This document shows, one piece after another, positions 24,883 through 31,974 of a stretch of 64,000 bases of DNA; positions within the stretch are counted from its first letter, which is position 1; each line of letters starts with the position of its first letter. The DNA comes from Alphaproteobacteria bacterium (GTDB lineage: Bacteria; Pseudomonadota; Alphaproteobacteria; SHVP01). The notes under the pieces were generated by a model, which was given only the letters and a program-made list of their open reading frames with translations, was not told where the DNA came from and made no database searches. A program made the position numbers and the translations under genes. The stretch covers positions 1 to 64,000 of the forward strand of contig VGES01000020.1 of the NCBI GenBank assembly GCA_016869765.1. The letters are read 5' to 3'.

Positions 24883-26388
24883 ATGCATTCGATCCGCGCT
24901 GGCCTGCCTGCCGCCGCCCTGGCCCTGTTCGCCCTCGCCGTGCCGGCGCAGGCCGAAGAGGACAACCAGCGCGGCGTCAAATACGAGGTCGGCAACCTCT
25001 CGCTGAATCTCATGGTCGACGCGGCGCTAGGCTTCTATCACGTGAAAAATAGCAATTTCGGCCTGGGCACCACCAGCCTCGATGCCAACGGTGCCCGTAA
25101 GGGCACGCGCCGCTGGGGCGAGTTCTTCCTCAAGCCCTCGCTGGGGGTGGATTACGACCTCCAGGGTACGGGCGTCGCCTACGGCCTGTTCAGCGTCATC
25201 GGCGCGGGAACGCGCGGCGATGGCGACGCGGCCAATCCCTCGGCAACCGCGGGACGGCCGGAACGGCTCCTCGTCGAGGATGCCGCCATCGGCTGGAAGT
25301 CGGGCGACGTCTTCGCCAGCCTGGGTGAGAACGCCATCGACCTGTCGGCCGGTCGCCAGTCGCTGCGCGTCGGCGACGGCTTCATGATCCTCGAGGGCAC
25401 CGCCAACGGGGCGCGGCGCGGCGCGTCCGTCCTCGGGCCACGGACGGCGTTCGAGCAGACGGCGGTCGCGCGCCTCAACACTCAGCCTATCCGCGCCGAA
25501 CTGTTCCACGCCCGGGCGGTCGTCGACCAGTCCTTCACCCGGGATAGCGACAACCCGCATTCGGCGTTCGTCGGCGCCAACCTTGAGTGGTTCGAATCAA
25601 GCCACGCGGACCATGGGCGGTCCGAGTACGACGAGCGGCTCTGGTATGTCGGCGTGATGGCCCTGCGCTTCACCGAGGCGGATTCCACCGGCGGCCGGAA
25701 CTTCTCTTTCGCCAACGGCGGCAACGGCTCGGCGCTCGGGGCCAACCGCGACGGGCTCAACGTCTACTCGGTGCGGGTCGGCGGCGCGATCCTGCCGATA
25801 CTGCCGGACTTCGCGCTCTACGGCGAATACGGCGTCCAGCGCAACAGCGAGACGCTGCACAAGGTGCGGGCCGATGCCTGGTACATCGAGCCGCAATACA
25901 GGCTCTCGATGCTGCCCTGGACCCCGCACCTCGGCTACCGCTACGGCCGCTTCAGCGGTGACGGCAATCCCAACGACCAGACCGACAAGTCATGGGATCC
26001 GCTGTTCCCCGGAAACGGACCGCGCGGCCTCGGAACCTGGACCCAGGGCGAGATCTACGGCCGCTATACCGGCCTGGGGAACAGCAACCTCGAAGTCCAC
26101 CAGATCCACCTGAAGGCCGTGCCGATCGAGGACACGCTGCGCCTTGGTGCGATCCTCTACCGCTTCAATTACGACGAAGCGCGGCAGACGGCCAACGTCA
26201 CCAAGAAGGGCATCATGGACGAGGTCAATCTCTACGGCGAATGGGAAACGCCGGTGAAGGGCCTGACCGTCGTGCCGCTGCTCGGCGCCGGCACGGCGCG
26301 CGACGGCCTCAAGCAGTCGCTGGGCACCGCCGGCGTCAACAGCCGCACGGTCTGGCTGGCACAGATCGCCGCGGCGTTCAGCTTCTAG
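24883..26388 (+). CDS. Alginate-export-family outer membrane porin, probably Zur-regulated
   Basis: A 501-residue protein with a signal peptide (SIRAGLPAAALALFALAVPAQA) and a long series of amphipathic strands ending in the C-terminal aromatic residue expected for beta-barrels (IAAAFSF). Features such as NLSLNLMVDAALGFYHV, AFEQTAVARLNTQPIRAELFHARAVVDQ and PHLGYRYGRFSGD resemble the Alginate_exp porin family, which forms 18-strand diffusion channels. GGGAGAG precedes the ATG. The Zur-like operator upstream suggests induction under zinc shortage, so uptake of zinc or a zinc complex is a plausible role. It appears intact although both neighbours are gene fragments. Confidence 0.82.
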   Translation: MHSIRAGLPAAALALFALAVPAQAEEDNQRGVKYEVGNLSLNLMVDAALGFYHVKNSNFGLGTTSLDANGARKGTRRWGEFFLKPSLGVDYDLQGTGVAYGLFSVIGAGTRGDGDAANPSATAGRPERLLVEDAAIGWKSGDVFASLGENAIDLSAGRQSLRVGDGFMILEGTANGARRGASVLGPRTAFEQTAVARLNTQPIRAELFHARAVVDQSFTRDSDNPHSAFVGANLEWFESSHADHGRSEYDERLWYVGVMALRFTEADSTGGRNFSFANGGNGSALGANRDGLNVYSVRVGGAILPILPDFALYGEYGVQRNSETLHKVRADAWYIEPQYRLSMLPWTPHLGYRYGRFSGDGNPNDQTDKSWDPLFPGNGPRGLGTWTQGEIYGRYTGLGNSNLEVHQIHLKAVPIEDTLRLGAILYRFNYDEARQTANVTKKGIMDEVNLYGEWETPVKGLTVVPLLGAGTARDGLKQSLGTAGVNSRTVWLAQIAAAFSF

Positions 26389-26464
26389 GGCGGCACGCTT
26401 CCAGCCGCGATACTTCTAGACGGACCGGGAATATGGGAGGCTGGGCCCCTGTAAGAGGGTGGCC

Positions 26465-26708
26465 ATGGACCTTCCCATCACCATCATCGATGCGTTCGCG
26501 GAACGGCTGCTGACCGGGAATCCGGCGGCGGTCTGCCCGCTCGATGCATGGCTACCCGCGGCGACCATGCGGGCCATCGCCGCGGAGATGAACCTGTCGG
26601 AGACCGTGTTCTTCGCGCCGGAGCTCCCTGGCAAGCTCCCGGGGGGGCGAGGCCTTCGGCATCCGCTGGTTCACGCCGACGCGCGAGGTCGAGCTGATCG
26701 GTCATGCA
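26465..26708 (+). pseudogene. phzF 5' fragment, frameshifted and truncated
   Basis: From the ATG (AGAGGG upstream) the translation MDLPITIIDAFAERLLTGNP, then AVCPLDAWLPAATMRAIAAE and MNLSETVFFAPE, matches the N-terminus of PhzF-family isomerases. At a run of seven G (26641-26647) the frame shifts. The continuation EAFGIRWFTPTREVELIGHA is in another frame and then stops matching at 26708, where an integrase fragment begins. The family length is about 260-300 residues, so over two thirds is missing. Confidence 0.75.
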
Positions 26709-27111
26709 CCGCAGGGTGGAGGCACGGAAGGTGATTGAAGCTGCCACACTGAGTGCGGCCGATCTGTTGAAGGCAACACCCTACGATCTACGTCACACCA
26801 TGGCGGTTGAAATGCGCAGACAAGGCGTACCCGCGTGGGAAGTCAGCGGAATGCTGGGCCACCGTTCCAGCGGGTATGGCACGACCGAGATTTACGCGAA
26901 GCATGACCCCGGCTACATGGGCAAAGCGGTCGCCGCAATCGACAGCTACTTCGTTGAACTGCAACGGCTGACGAGCCGTCCGCTGGTACTCTCAACCCCG
27001 AGCCTGCGTGCCACTTGCGTAGCAGGCCTAGGCATCGAGGTTGCGGAACTTGGCAGAAAAGTGGTGGGCGCGACAGGGATCGAACCTGTGACCCCTACCA
27101 TGTCAAGGTAG
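26704..27111 (+). pseudogene. Tyrosine integrase C-terminal stub
   Basis: The 135-residue ORF holds only the end of the catalytic domain: the RHxxA box (TPYDLRHTMAVEMRRQGVP), the second His/Arg-region residue in MLGHRSSGYG, and the nucleophile in TTEIYAKHDP. The N-terminal DNA-binding arm and the first catalytic Arg are absent. The last 16 codons (VVGATGIEPVTPTMSR) are the antisense of the tRNA-Val gene, as in many integrases placed beside their tRNA attachment site. It cannot be functional. Confidence 0.8.
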
Positions 27112-27136
27112 TGCTCTACCGCTGAGCTACGCGCCC
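27062..27136 (-). tRNA. tRNA-Val (anticodon GAC)
   Basis: A 75-base gene with encoded CCA. The acceptor stem is GGGCGCG/CGCGCCC, the D-arm GCTC...GAGC, the anticodon arm CTACC-TTGACAT-GGTAG with anticodon GAC, and the T-arm ACAGG-TTCGATC-CCTGT. All arms pair. The 3' end faces the integrase stub, so the decayed island lies at the usual attachment side of a tRNA gene. Confidence 0.97.
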
Positions 27137-27161
27137 GGGACGGGCTTTGCCGTTGCGGGCA

Positions 27162-27190
27162 CTCATATCGTCGGGCCCCTCCGGTGGCAA
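27162..27190 (-). promoter_or_regulatory. Promoter of tRNA-Val
   Basis: On the minus strand TTGCCA and TATGAG are separated by 17 bases, and the start would be about 20 bases before the mature tRNA 5' end. Both hexamers are near sigma-70 consensus. Confidence 0.5.
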
Positions 27191-27260
27191 GCCTCTTGCC
27201 CATCGCACTCACGCATTTTTTCGATCGCTACCTGCGGCTCGCGCCGTTAGGGTTCCGCGC

Positions 27261-28169
27261 ATGGTTCCGCTCTCCGCCTTCGGGCCGAAGCCCTTCGTCG
27301 TGCACAGCCCGACCGAGCCAAAACTTCCCTTCGTCTACGCCTCCCCCCATTCGGGGTCGATCTACCCTGCGGAATTGATCGCCGATTCGCGGCTCGATCC
27401 GAAGACGCTGCGTCGCTCCGAGGACGCCTTCGTCCAGGACCTGTTCGGCGCCGCCCCCGGACTCGGTGCGCCGTTGATCGAAGCGTTGTTCCCGCGGGTC
27501 TTCCTCGATGCCAACCGCGAACCCTATGAACTCGACCAGTCGATGTTTGCCGAAGCGCTGCCGAATTTTGCCAACACGACCTCGGCGCGGGTTTCGTTGG
27601 GTTTGGGCACGATCGCGCGGGTGGTGTCGAACGGATCGGAGATCTATCGCCGGCGTCTGATGGTCGCCGAAGCCGAGGCGCGAATCGAGGGCCTGTATTT
27701 TCCCTATCACACGGCGCTCAAGCAGTTGCTGCTCACCGCGCGAGCGCACTTCGGCGGCGTCGTGCTCGTCGACTGCCATTCGATGCCTTCGACCGGCGGC
27801 CCGATGGACGAGGACTCGGGCCGTGCCCGAGGCGACATGGTGCTCGGCGATCGCTACGGCATGAGCTGTGATCCGCGGGTCGTCGAACTGGCAGAGCGCA
27901 CGCTGCGTCGGATGGGATATCGCGTGACCCGCAACGAGCCCTATGCCGGCGGGTTCGTGACGCAGAATTACGGCCGCCCGCACGAAGGGCTGCACGCGCT
28001 GCAGATCGAGATCAATCGCGCGCTCTACATGGACGAAGTGGGCATCCGGCCCAACGCCGGCTATGCGCGGTTGAAGAACGATGTTGCGGCCCTGATCGCC
28101 GAAATGGGCAAGGTCGACCCGGCCTGGTTGGCGCCGGCCGGCGAGCGCTTCGCCCAGGCCGCGCAATAA
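27261..28169 (+). CDS. N-formylglutamate amidohydrolase family protein (copy 2)
   Basis: A 302-residue protein from the ATG at 27261. It contains FVYASPHSGSIYPAEL (metal-binding His near the N-terminus), VFLDANREPYELDQSMF, GGVVLVDCHSMPS and the C-terminal GLHALQIEINRALYMDE typical of HutG-type N-formylglutamate deformylases. It differs clearly from the 261-residue copy at 7711 (which has DHAGRHIP in place of PHSGSIYP), so the two probably have different substrates. It stands alone, preceded by the tRNA and followed by a hairpin. The track's extra 38 codons overlap the tRNA promoter region. Confidence 0.9.
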   Translation: MVPLSAFGPKPFVVHSPTEPKLPFVYASPHSGSIYPAELIADSRLDPKTLRRSEDAFVQDLFGAAPGLGAPLIEALFPRVFLDANREPYELDQSMFAEALPNFANTTSARVSLGLGTIARVVSNGSEIYRRRLMVAEAEARIEGLYFPYHTALKQLLLTARAHFGGVVLVDCHSMPSTGGPMDEDSGRARGDMVLGDRYGMSCDPRVVELAERTLRRMGYRVTRNEPYAGGFVTQNYGRPHEGLHALQIEINRALYMDEVGIRPNAGYARLKNDVAALIAEMGKVDPAWLAPAGERFAQAAQ

Positions 28170-28185
28170 CGACCCGGCAAAAAAG

Positions 28186-28220
28186 GGGCCCGCCTACGTT
28201 GGCAGGTGGGCCCGAGTTTA
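28186..28220 (+). terminator. Hairpin downstream of the amidohydrolase, probable terminator
   Basis: GGGCCCGCCT pairs with AGGTGGGCCC (one G-U) around an 8-base loop, 16 bases after the stop. Only a weak T-rich tail (GAGTTTA) follows on the plus strand. A run of six A precedes it, so it would be a stronger terminator for minus-strand transcription. Confidence 0.5.
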
Positions 28221-28377
28221 GGGAGGAAATACCCAGATAGGGTATTCGGCACCGCTGGCATGAGGCTAACGGTGCCGCGCACTATATATAGGGCCATTCC
28301 CATATTGAGACCAAGGAATATTTCCCGTTCGCGATGAGTATCTGGCCTCGTGTGACAAAAATAGCACTATCAATGAC

Positions 28378-28394
28378 TTGGCACAGGTCTTGCG
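28378..28394 (+). promoter_or_regulatory. Sigma-54 (RpoN) promoter of the transglycosylase gene
   Basis: TTGGCACAGGTCTTGC has the invariant GG (28380-28381) and GC (28392-28393) exactly 10 bases apart and matches TGGCAC-N5-TTGC at all core positions. Transcription would begin near 28405, giving a leader of about 35 bases before the ATG at 28440. An enhancer-binding protein would be needed; none is encoded nearby. Confidence 0.8.
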
Positions 28395-28439
28395 ACCTTT
28401 TCCGCAGGAAACGCCCTAACACGCCGGGAGAAAACCGAA

Positions 28440-29135
28440 ATGCTCAGGGCTCTGTGGTTACGCTGGTGGCTGGCCAGCGTCGGTCTCGTCCTCGTAGCGC
28501 CTGTCGCCCATGCTGGGCAGGCGCCCTTTTCTGCGACCGTCGCCAAGGTCTGCCGCGACACGATTGCCCGCGTCGAACGCGAACAGGGGATCCCGAAGCT
28601 CCTGCTCTCGGCGATCGCGCTCGCAGAAACCGGGCGCTGGCACGCGGAACGGGGGGAAAGTATTGCCTGGCCGTGGACGGTGACCAGCGGCAAGGACTCG
28701 AGCTACCACCCCAACAAAGAAGCCGCGATTGCCCACGTCCGGGCGCTCCAGGCCAAAGGGGTGCGCAACATCGATGTGGGCTGTATGCAGGTCAACCTGC
28801 ATCATCATCGCCGCGCCTTCGAATCCCTCGAAGAGGCCTTCGACCCGGAGGCCAATGTCATGTACGCCGCTTCGTTCCTGAAGACGCTTCAGGGCGACCT
28901 CAAATCGTGGTCGCGGGCGGTCGCGCATTACCACTCGGCCACCCCCGAGCTGCACACGCGCTACAAGGAAAAGGTCGACAAACTCTGGCAGGGCGAGCGC
29001 CGGCGAGATGCGATCGAGCGGACGGAATCCGTGATGGCAGCCTATCGCGAACGTCAGGCCAAGCGCGAGTCCGACCAGGCCCAGCGGGCGATGAACCGGG
29101 CCAACATCCTGAGTCAGTTGGCGACGTCGCGCTGA
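28440..29135 (+). CDS. Lytic transglycosylase (SLT domain), RpoN-dependent
   Basis: A 231-residue periplasmic protein with a signal peptide (residues 1-25, ending APVAHA). The SLT/goose-lysozyme-like domain begins ARVEREQGIPKLLLSAIALAETGRW with the catalytic Glu in AETG, and continues NIDVGCMQVNLHHHRRAF and ANVMYAASFLKTLQGDLKSWSRAVAHYHS. A charged, coiled C-terminal tail follows (ESVMAAYRERQAKRESDQAQ). Such enzymes cut the glycan strand to open gaps for flagella, pili or secretion systems. In Rhodobacter the flagellar enzyme SltF is an example. The sigma-54 promoter in front suggests flagellar or other assembly-linked expression. Confidence 0.87.
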   Translation: MLRALWLRWWLASVGLVLVAPVAHAGQAPFSATVAKVCRDTIARVEREQGIPKLLLSAIALAETGRWHAERGESIAWPWTVTSGKDSSYHPNKEAAIAHVRALQAKGVRNIDVGCMQVNLHHHRRAFESLEEAFDPEANVMYAASFLKTLQGDLKSWSRAVAHYHSATPELHTRYKEKVDKLWQGERRRDAIERTESVMAAYRERQAKRESDQAQRAMNRANILSQLATSR

Positions 29136-29166
29136 GATCAGAAACGAATCGTCGAACCGGCGGTCG

Positions 29167-30372
29167 TCACGTTTCGCGCGACGGCGGTGGCCGCCGCACC
29201 CGCCGCGCCGACGCCAGCGGAATATTTCCGGCCATCTCCTGGTTGTGGCGTCGCCCTCCCGGCTCGAAATCCTGCAGTCGGACGGGAATTCGTTTGCGAC
29301 CCCAAGTGCCGGGGGCTCCTTCGATTACACCCGCCATCGCCGTCCCGCATTTCCGGCAATGTCCGTCGGGCGTCAAGTTCCATTCATCCAATGCGTGCCA
29401 GTCACGACCGATCAAAACCTCGCCGCAATGGTGGCAATAGGTGCTCGACGCGGCGCGGTCGTGCACGTTGCCGACGTAGACGTAGCGCAGGCCGCGCCGC
29501 ACCGCGATACGCCGCGCCCGCAACAGGGTCTCGTGCGGCGTTCGCGGCTTATCGGTCATTTTCCAATCGGGATGAAAGGCCGTGAAATGAAGCGGCACGT
29601 CGGGACCCAGGTTGTCGAGGATCCACGACGTCATCGCGGTCAATTCCGAATCGGAATCGTTTTCGCCCGGGATCAGCAGAGTCGTGATCTCGAACCACAC
29701 CTTGGTCTCGCGCTTGAGGTAGACCAGCGTATCCAACACGGGCTGGAGGTGACCGCCGCAGACGCGGTGGTAGAACGCCTCGGTGAAGCCCTTGAGGTCG
29801 ACGTTGGCCGCATCCATCCATTCGTAAAACTCGCGGCGCGGCTCCTCGGTCATGTAACCCGCCGTGACCGCGACCGTCTTGATACCGGCCGCGCGGCACG
29901 CCTTGGCAACATCGACCGCATACTCGAGGAAGACGACCGGATCGTTGTAGGTAAATGCGATCGAGCGGCAATCCAGGGCCTGCGCCGCCCGAACCAACGT
30001 CTCGGGCGAGGCCGCGTCAGCCAGCGTGTCCATCGCACGCGACTTGCTCATGTCCCAGTTCTGGCAGAATTTGCACGTCAGGTTGCAGCCGGCGGTGCCG
30101 AACGACAGGATGGCCGAGCCCGGTAGGAAGTGGTTGAGCGGCTTTTTCTCGATCGGATCGACGCAGAAACCGCTCGACCGACCGTAGCTGGTCAGAACGA
30201 TTCCGTGTTCGCCGGCCCCGCGCACGAAACATAGGCCGCGTTGACCCGGGCGCAACCGGCAGAATCTAGGACAGATGTCGCACTGGAAGCGGCCGTCCTC
30301 GAGCCGATGCCAATATCGGCCGGGGACGGTGCTCGGCGATCTCAAGATCTCAGGACCCAGGACATCTTCCAT
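29167..30372 (-). CDS. AmmeMemoRadiSam system radical SAM enzyme
   Basis: This 401-residue protein has an N-terminal CDICPRFCRLRPGQRGLC region, the radical SAM motif CNLTCKFCQNWDMSKS (CX3CX2C) near residue 95, and the C-terminal segment RGLRYVYVGNVHD followed by a zinc-ribbon-like CHHCGEVLIGRD...CRKCG. It matches the radical SAM member of the AmmeMemoRadiSam three-domain system, related to pyruvate-formate-lyase-activating enzymes. The system's substrate and product are unknown. Its divergent neighbour encodes the other two partners, with 82 bases between start codons, so the two transcripts probably share a control region. Confidence 0.9.
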   Translation of the reverse strand: MEDVLGPEILRSPSTVPGRYWHRLEDGRFQCDICPRFCRLRPGQRGLCFVRGAGEHGIVLTSYGRSSGFCVDPIEKKPLNHFLPGSAILSFGTAGCNLTCKFCQNWDMSKSRAMDTLADAASPETLVRAAQALDCRSIAFTYNDPVVFLEYAVDVAKACRAAGIKTVAVTAGYMTEEPRREFYEWMDAANVDLKGFTEAFYHRVCGGHLQPVLDTLVYLKRETKVWFEITTLLIPGENDSDSELTAMTSWILDNLGPDVPLHFTAFHPDWKMTDKPRTPHETLLRARRIAVRRGLRYVYVGNVHDRAASSTYCHHCGEVLIGRDWHALDEWNLTPDGHCRKCGTAMAGVIEGAPGTWGRKRIPVRLQDFEPGGRRHNQEMAGNIPLASARRVRRPPPSRET

Positions 30373-30454
30373 CGCGCGAACTCCTCGCCGCGACTACTGT
30401 GTACTAAGATGTGTCGGACGCGCCGAGGCCACAAGGGGCATCGGCGCCGATGCC

Positions 30455-31843
30455 ATGACGACAGCGGCCAATGTTCGCGCACCGGCGGTGGCCGGGACCT
30501 TCTACCCCGGCGATGCCGAGAAGCTAAAACGCTTGATCGACGGCTATCTCGGCGCCGTACCAATGCCGGCCGATCCCATACGCCCCCGGGCGATCATCGT
30601 GCCACACGCGGGCTACGTCTATTCGGGAGCCACCGCTGCCTACGCGTACGCGCCGCTCCGCGCCTTTGCCGGAACGATTTCGCGCGTCGTGCTGATCGGC
30701 CCGGCGCATCGCGTACCGTTTCGCGGCATCGCGCTGTCATCGGCCCGCGCGTTTCTCACGCCTCTCGGACCCATCCGCCAGGATCTGACGGCGATCGAAC
30801 GCTTGAAGACGATCGCGGGCGTGGTGGCGCTCGATGAGGCCCATCGGCTCGAGCACAGCCTCGAGGTCCAGTTGCCGTTTCTGCAGCGCGTCCTCGGCGA
30901 CTTCCGATTGGTGGCGCTGGTTGCCGGGGCGGTGACGCCTACGACGGTGGCCCAGGTTCTGTCGGTGTTCTACGACGATCCGGAAACGCTGCTCGTGATC
31001 AGCACCGATCTCAGTCACTACCACGACTACGACCGCGCCAAGGCGCTGGATCATCGCACCGTCGACGCGATTCTCGAGGGTACGACCAACGACATCAGCG
31101 ACGAGGGCGCATGCGGCCGGATTCCGGTCAAGGGTATGATGCAGATCGCGATGGAGCACGGCCTCAAAGCAACCTTGCTCGACTACCGCAATTCCGGTGA
31201 TACCGCTGGCAGCCGCGATCGCGTCGTGGGTTATGCCGCGTTGCGCTACGACGATCCGGCGTCCGCACACCTCGGCGTCCGCGATCAGGATCGCCTGCTC
31301 GACCTCGCGGAAGCATCGGTGCGTCACGGGCTGTCGACGGGACAACCGCCCACGATCGTGGTCGAATCCGAGAGCGAGGCGCTGCGGGCCCGCGGCGCCG
31401 CCTTCGTCACCCTGACCAAACACCACGTCCTGCGCGGCTGTATCGGCTCGCTCGCCGCCCACCGTCCCCTCGCCGCCGATGTCGTTGCCAATGCCTATTC
31501 GGCGGCGTTCAAGGACCCCCGCTTCCCGGCCCTCACGGCGGCCGAATGGCCGGAGCTCGAGATCGATATTTCGGTGCTGAGCCCGCCGATCGCATTTGCC
31601 GTCGCCTCCGAGGCCGACCTCCTCGGCCGCCTGCGGGTTGGGCGGGACGGCCTGATCCTGCAGGAGGGAAACACGCGCGCGACCTTCCTGCCCAGCGTCT
31701 GGGAGCAACTGCCGGATCCGAAGGTGTTCCTCGCCCACCTCAAGCGCAAAGCGGGGTTGGCCATCGATCACTGGAGCCCCGACCTCCGATTTTGGCGCTA
31801 TTCGACCTACGCGTTTTCCCGCCCGGTCCGACGGTCCTCCTGA
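30455..31843 (+). CDS. AmmeMemoRadiSam system Memo-AMMECR1 fusion protein
   Basis: A 462-residue fusion. Residues about 1-270 are a Memo domain, related to aromatic ring-opening dioxygenases, with likely metal ligands in IVPHAGYVYSG, GPAHRVPF and EHSLEVQLPFLQ and a conserved Cys in EGACGRIPVKG. Residues about 285-460 are an AMMECR1 domain with the LRGCIGSL motif, DPRFPAL and ELEIDISVLSPP. Many genomes encode the two as separate proteins; here they are in one polypeptide. The start at 30455 gives the family N-terminus VRAPAVAGTFYPGD; the track's extra 60 codons overlap the radical SAM gene. Confidence 0.9.
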   Translation: MTTAANVRAPAVAGTFYPGDAEKLKRLIDGYLGAVPMPADPIRPRAIIVPHAGYVYSGATAAYAYAPLRAFAGTISRVVLIGPAHRVPFRGIALSSARAFLTPLGPIRQDLTAIERLKTIAGVVALDEAHRLEHSLEVQLPFLQRVLGDFRLVALVAGAVTPTTVAQVLSVFYDDPETLLVISTDLSHYHDYDRAKALDHRTVDAILEGTTNDISDEGACGRIPVKGMMQIAMEHGLKATLLDYRNSGDTAGSRDRVVGYAALRYDDPASAHLGVRDQDRLLDLAEASVRHGLSTGQPPTIVVESESEALRARGAAFVTLTKHHVLRGCIGSLAAHRPLAADVVANAYSAAFKDPRFPALTAAEWPELEIDISVLSPPIAFAVASEADLLGRLRVGRDGLILQEGNTRATFLPSVWEQLPDPKVFLAHLKRKAGLAIDHWSPDLRFWRYSTYAFSRPVRRSS

Positions 31844-31889
31844 AACCTGAAGATTCCCCCTGAATCCATTGATTCCGGCTGAAATTTGG

Positions 31890-31918
31890 TTGACAGAGGC
31901 GTTTGTCGTCCGCATTCT
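31890..31918 (+). promoter_or_regulatory. Candidate promoter of the M23 peptidase gene
   Basis: A perfect -35 hexamer TTGACA is followed after 17 bases by CATTCT, a weak -10. The gap of 131 bases before the gene otherwise holds only short CTGAA repeats. Confidence 0.4.
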
Positions 31919-31974
31919 GCCGCCTCGTTTGGGATTTGTGCGTCCTTTCAAGGGGTTCGTGAGGGGTTCGCGCG

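Noticed and set aside
27068-27111. Protein-coding meaning of the integrase tail GATGIEPVTPTMSR
   Set aside because: These codons are the antisense of the tRNA-Val gene and are a common annotation artefact.
31844-31889. Repeated CTGAA motifs before the M23 peptidase gene as an operator
   Set aside because: Three short copies with irregular spacing and no match to a known regulator; likely chance.
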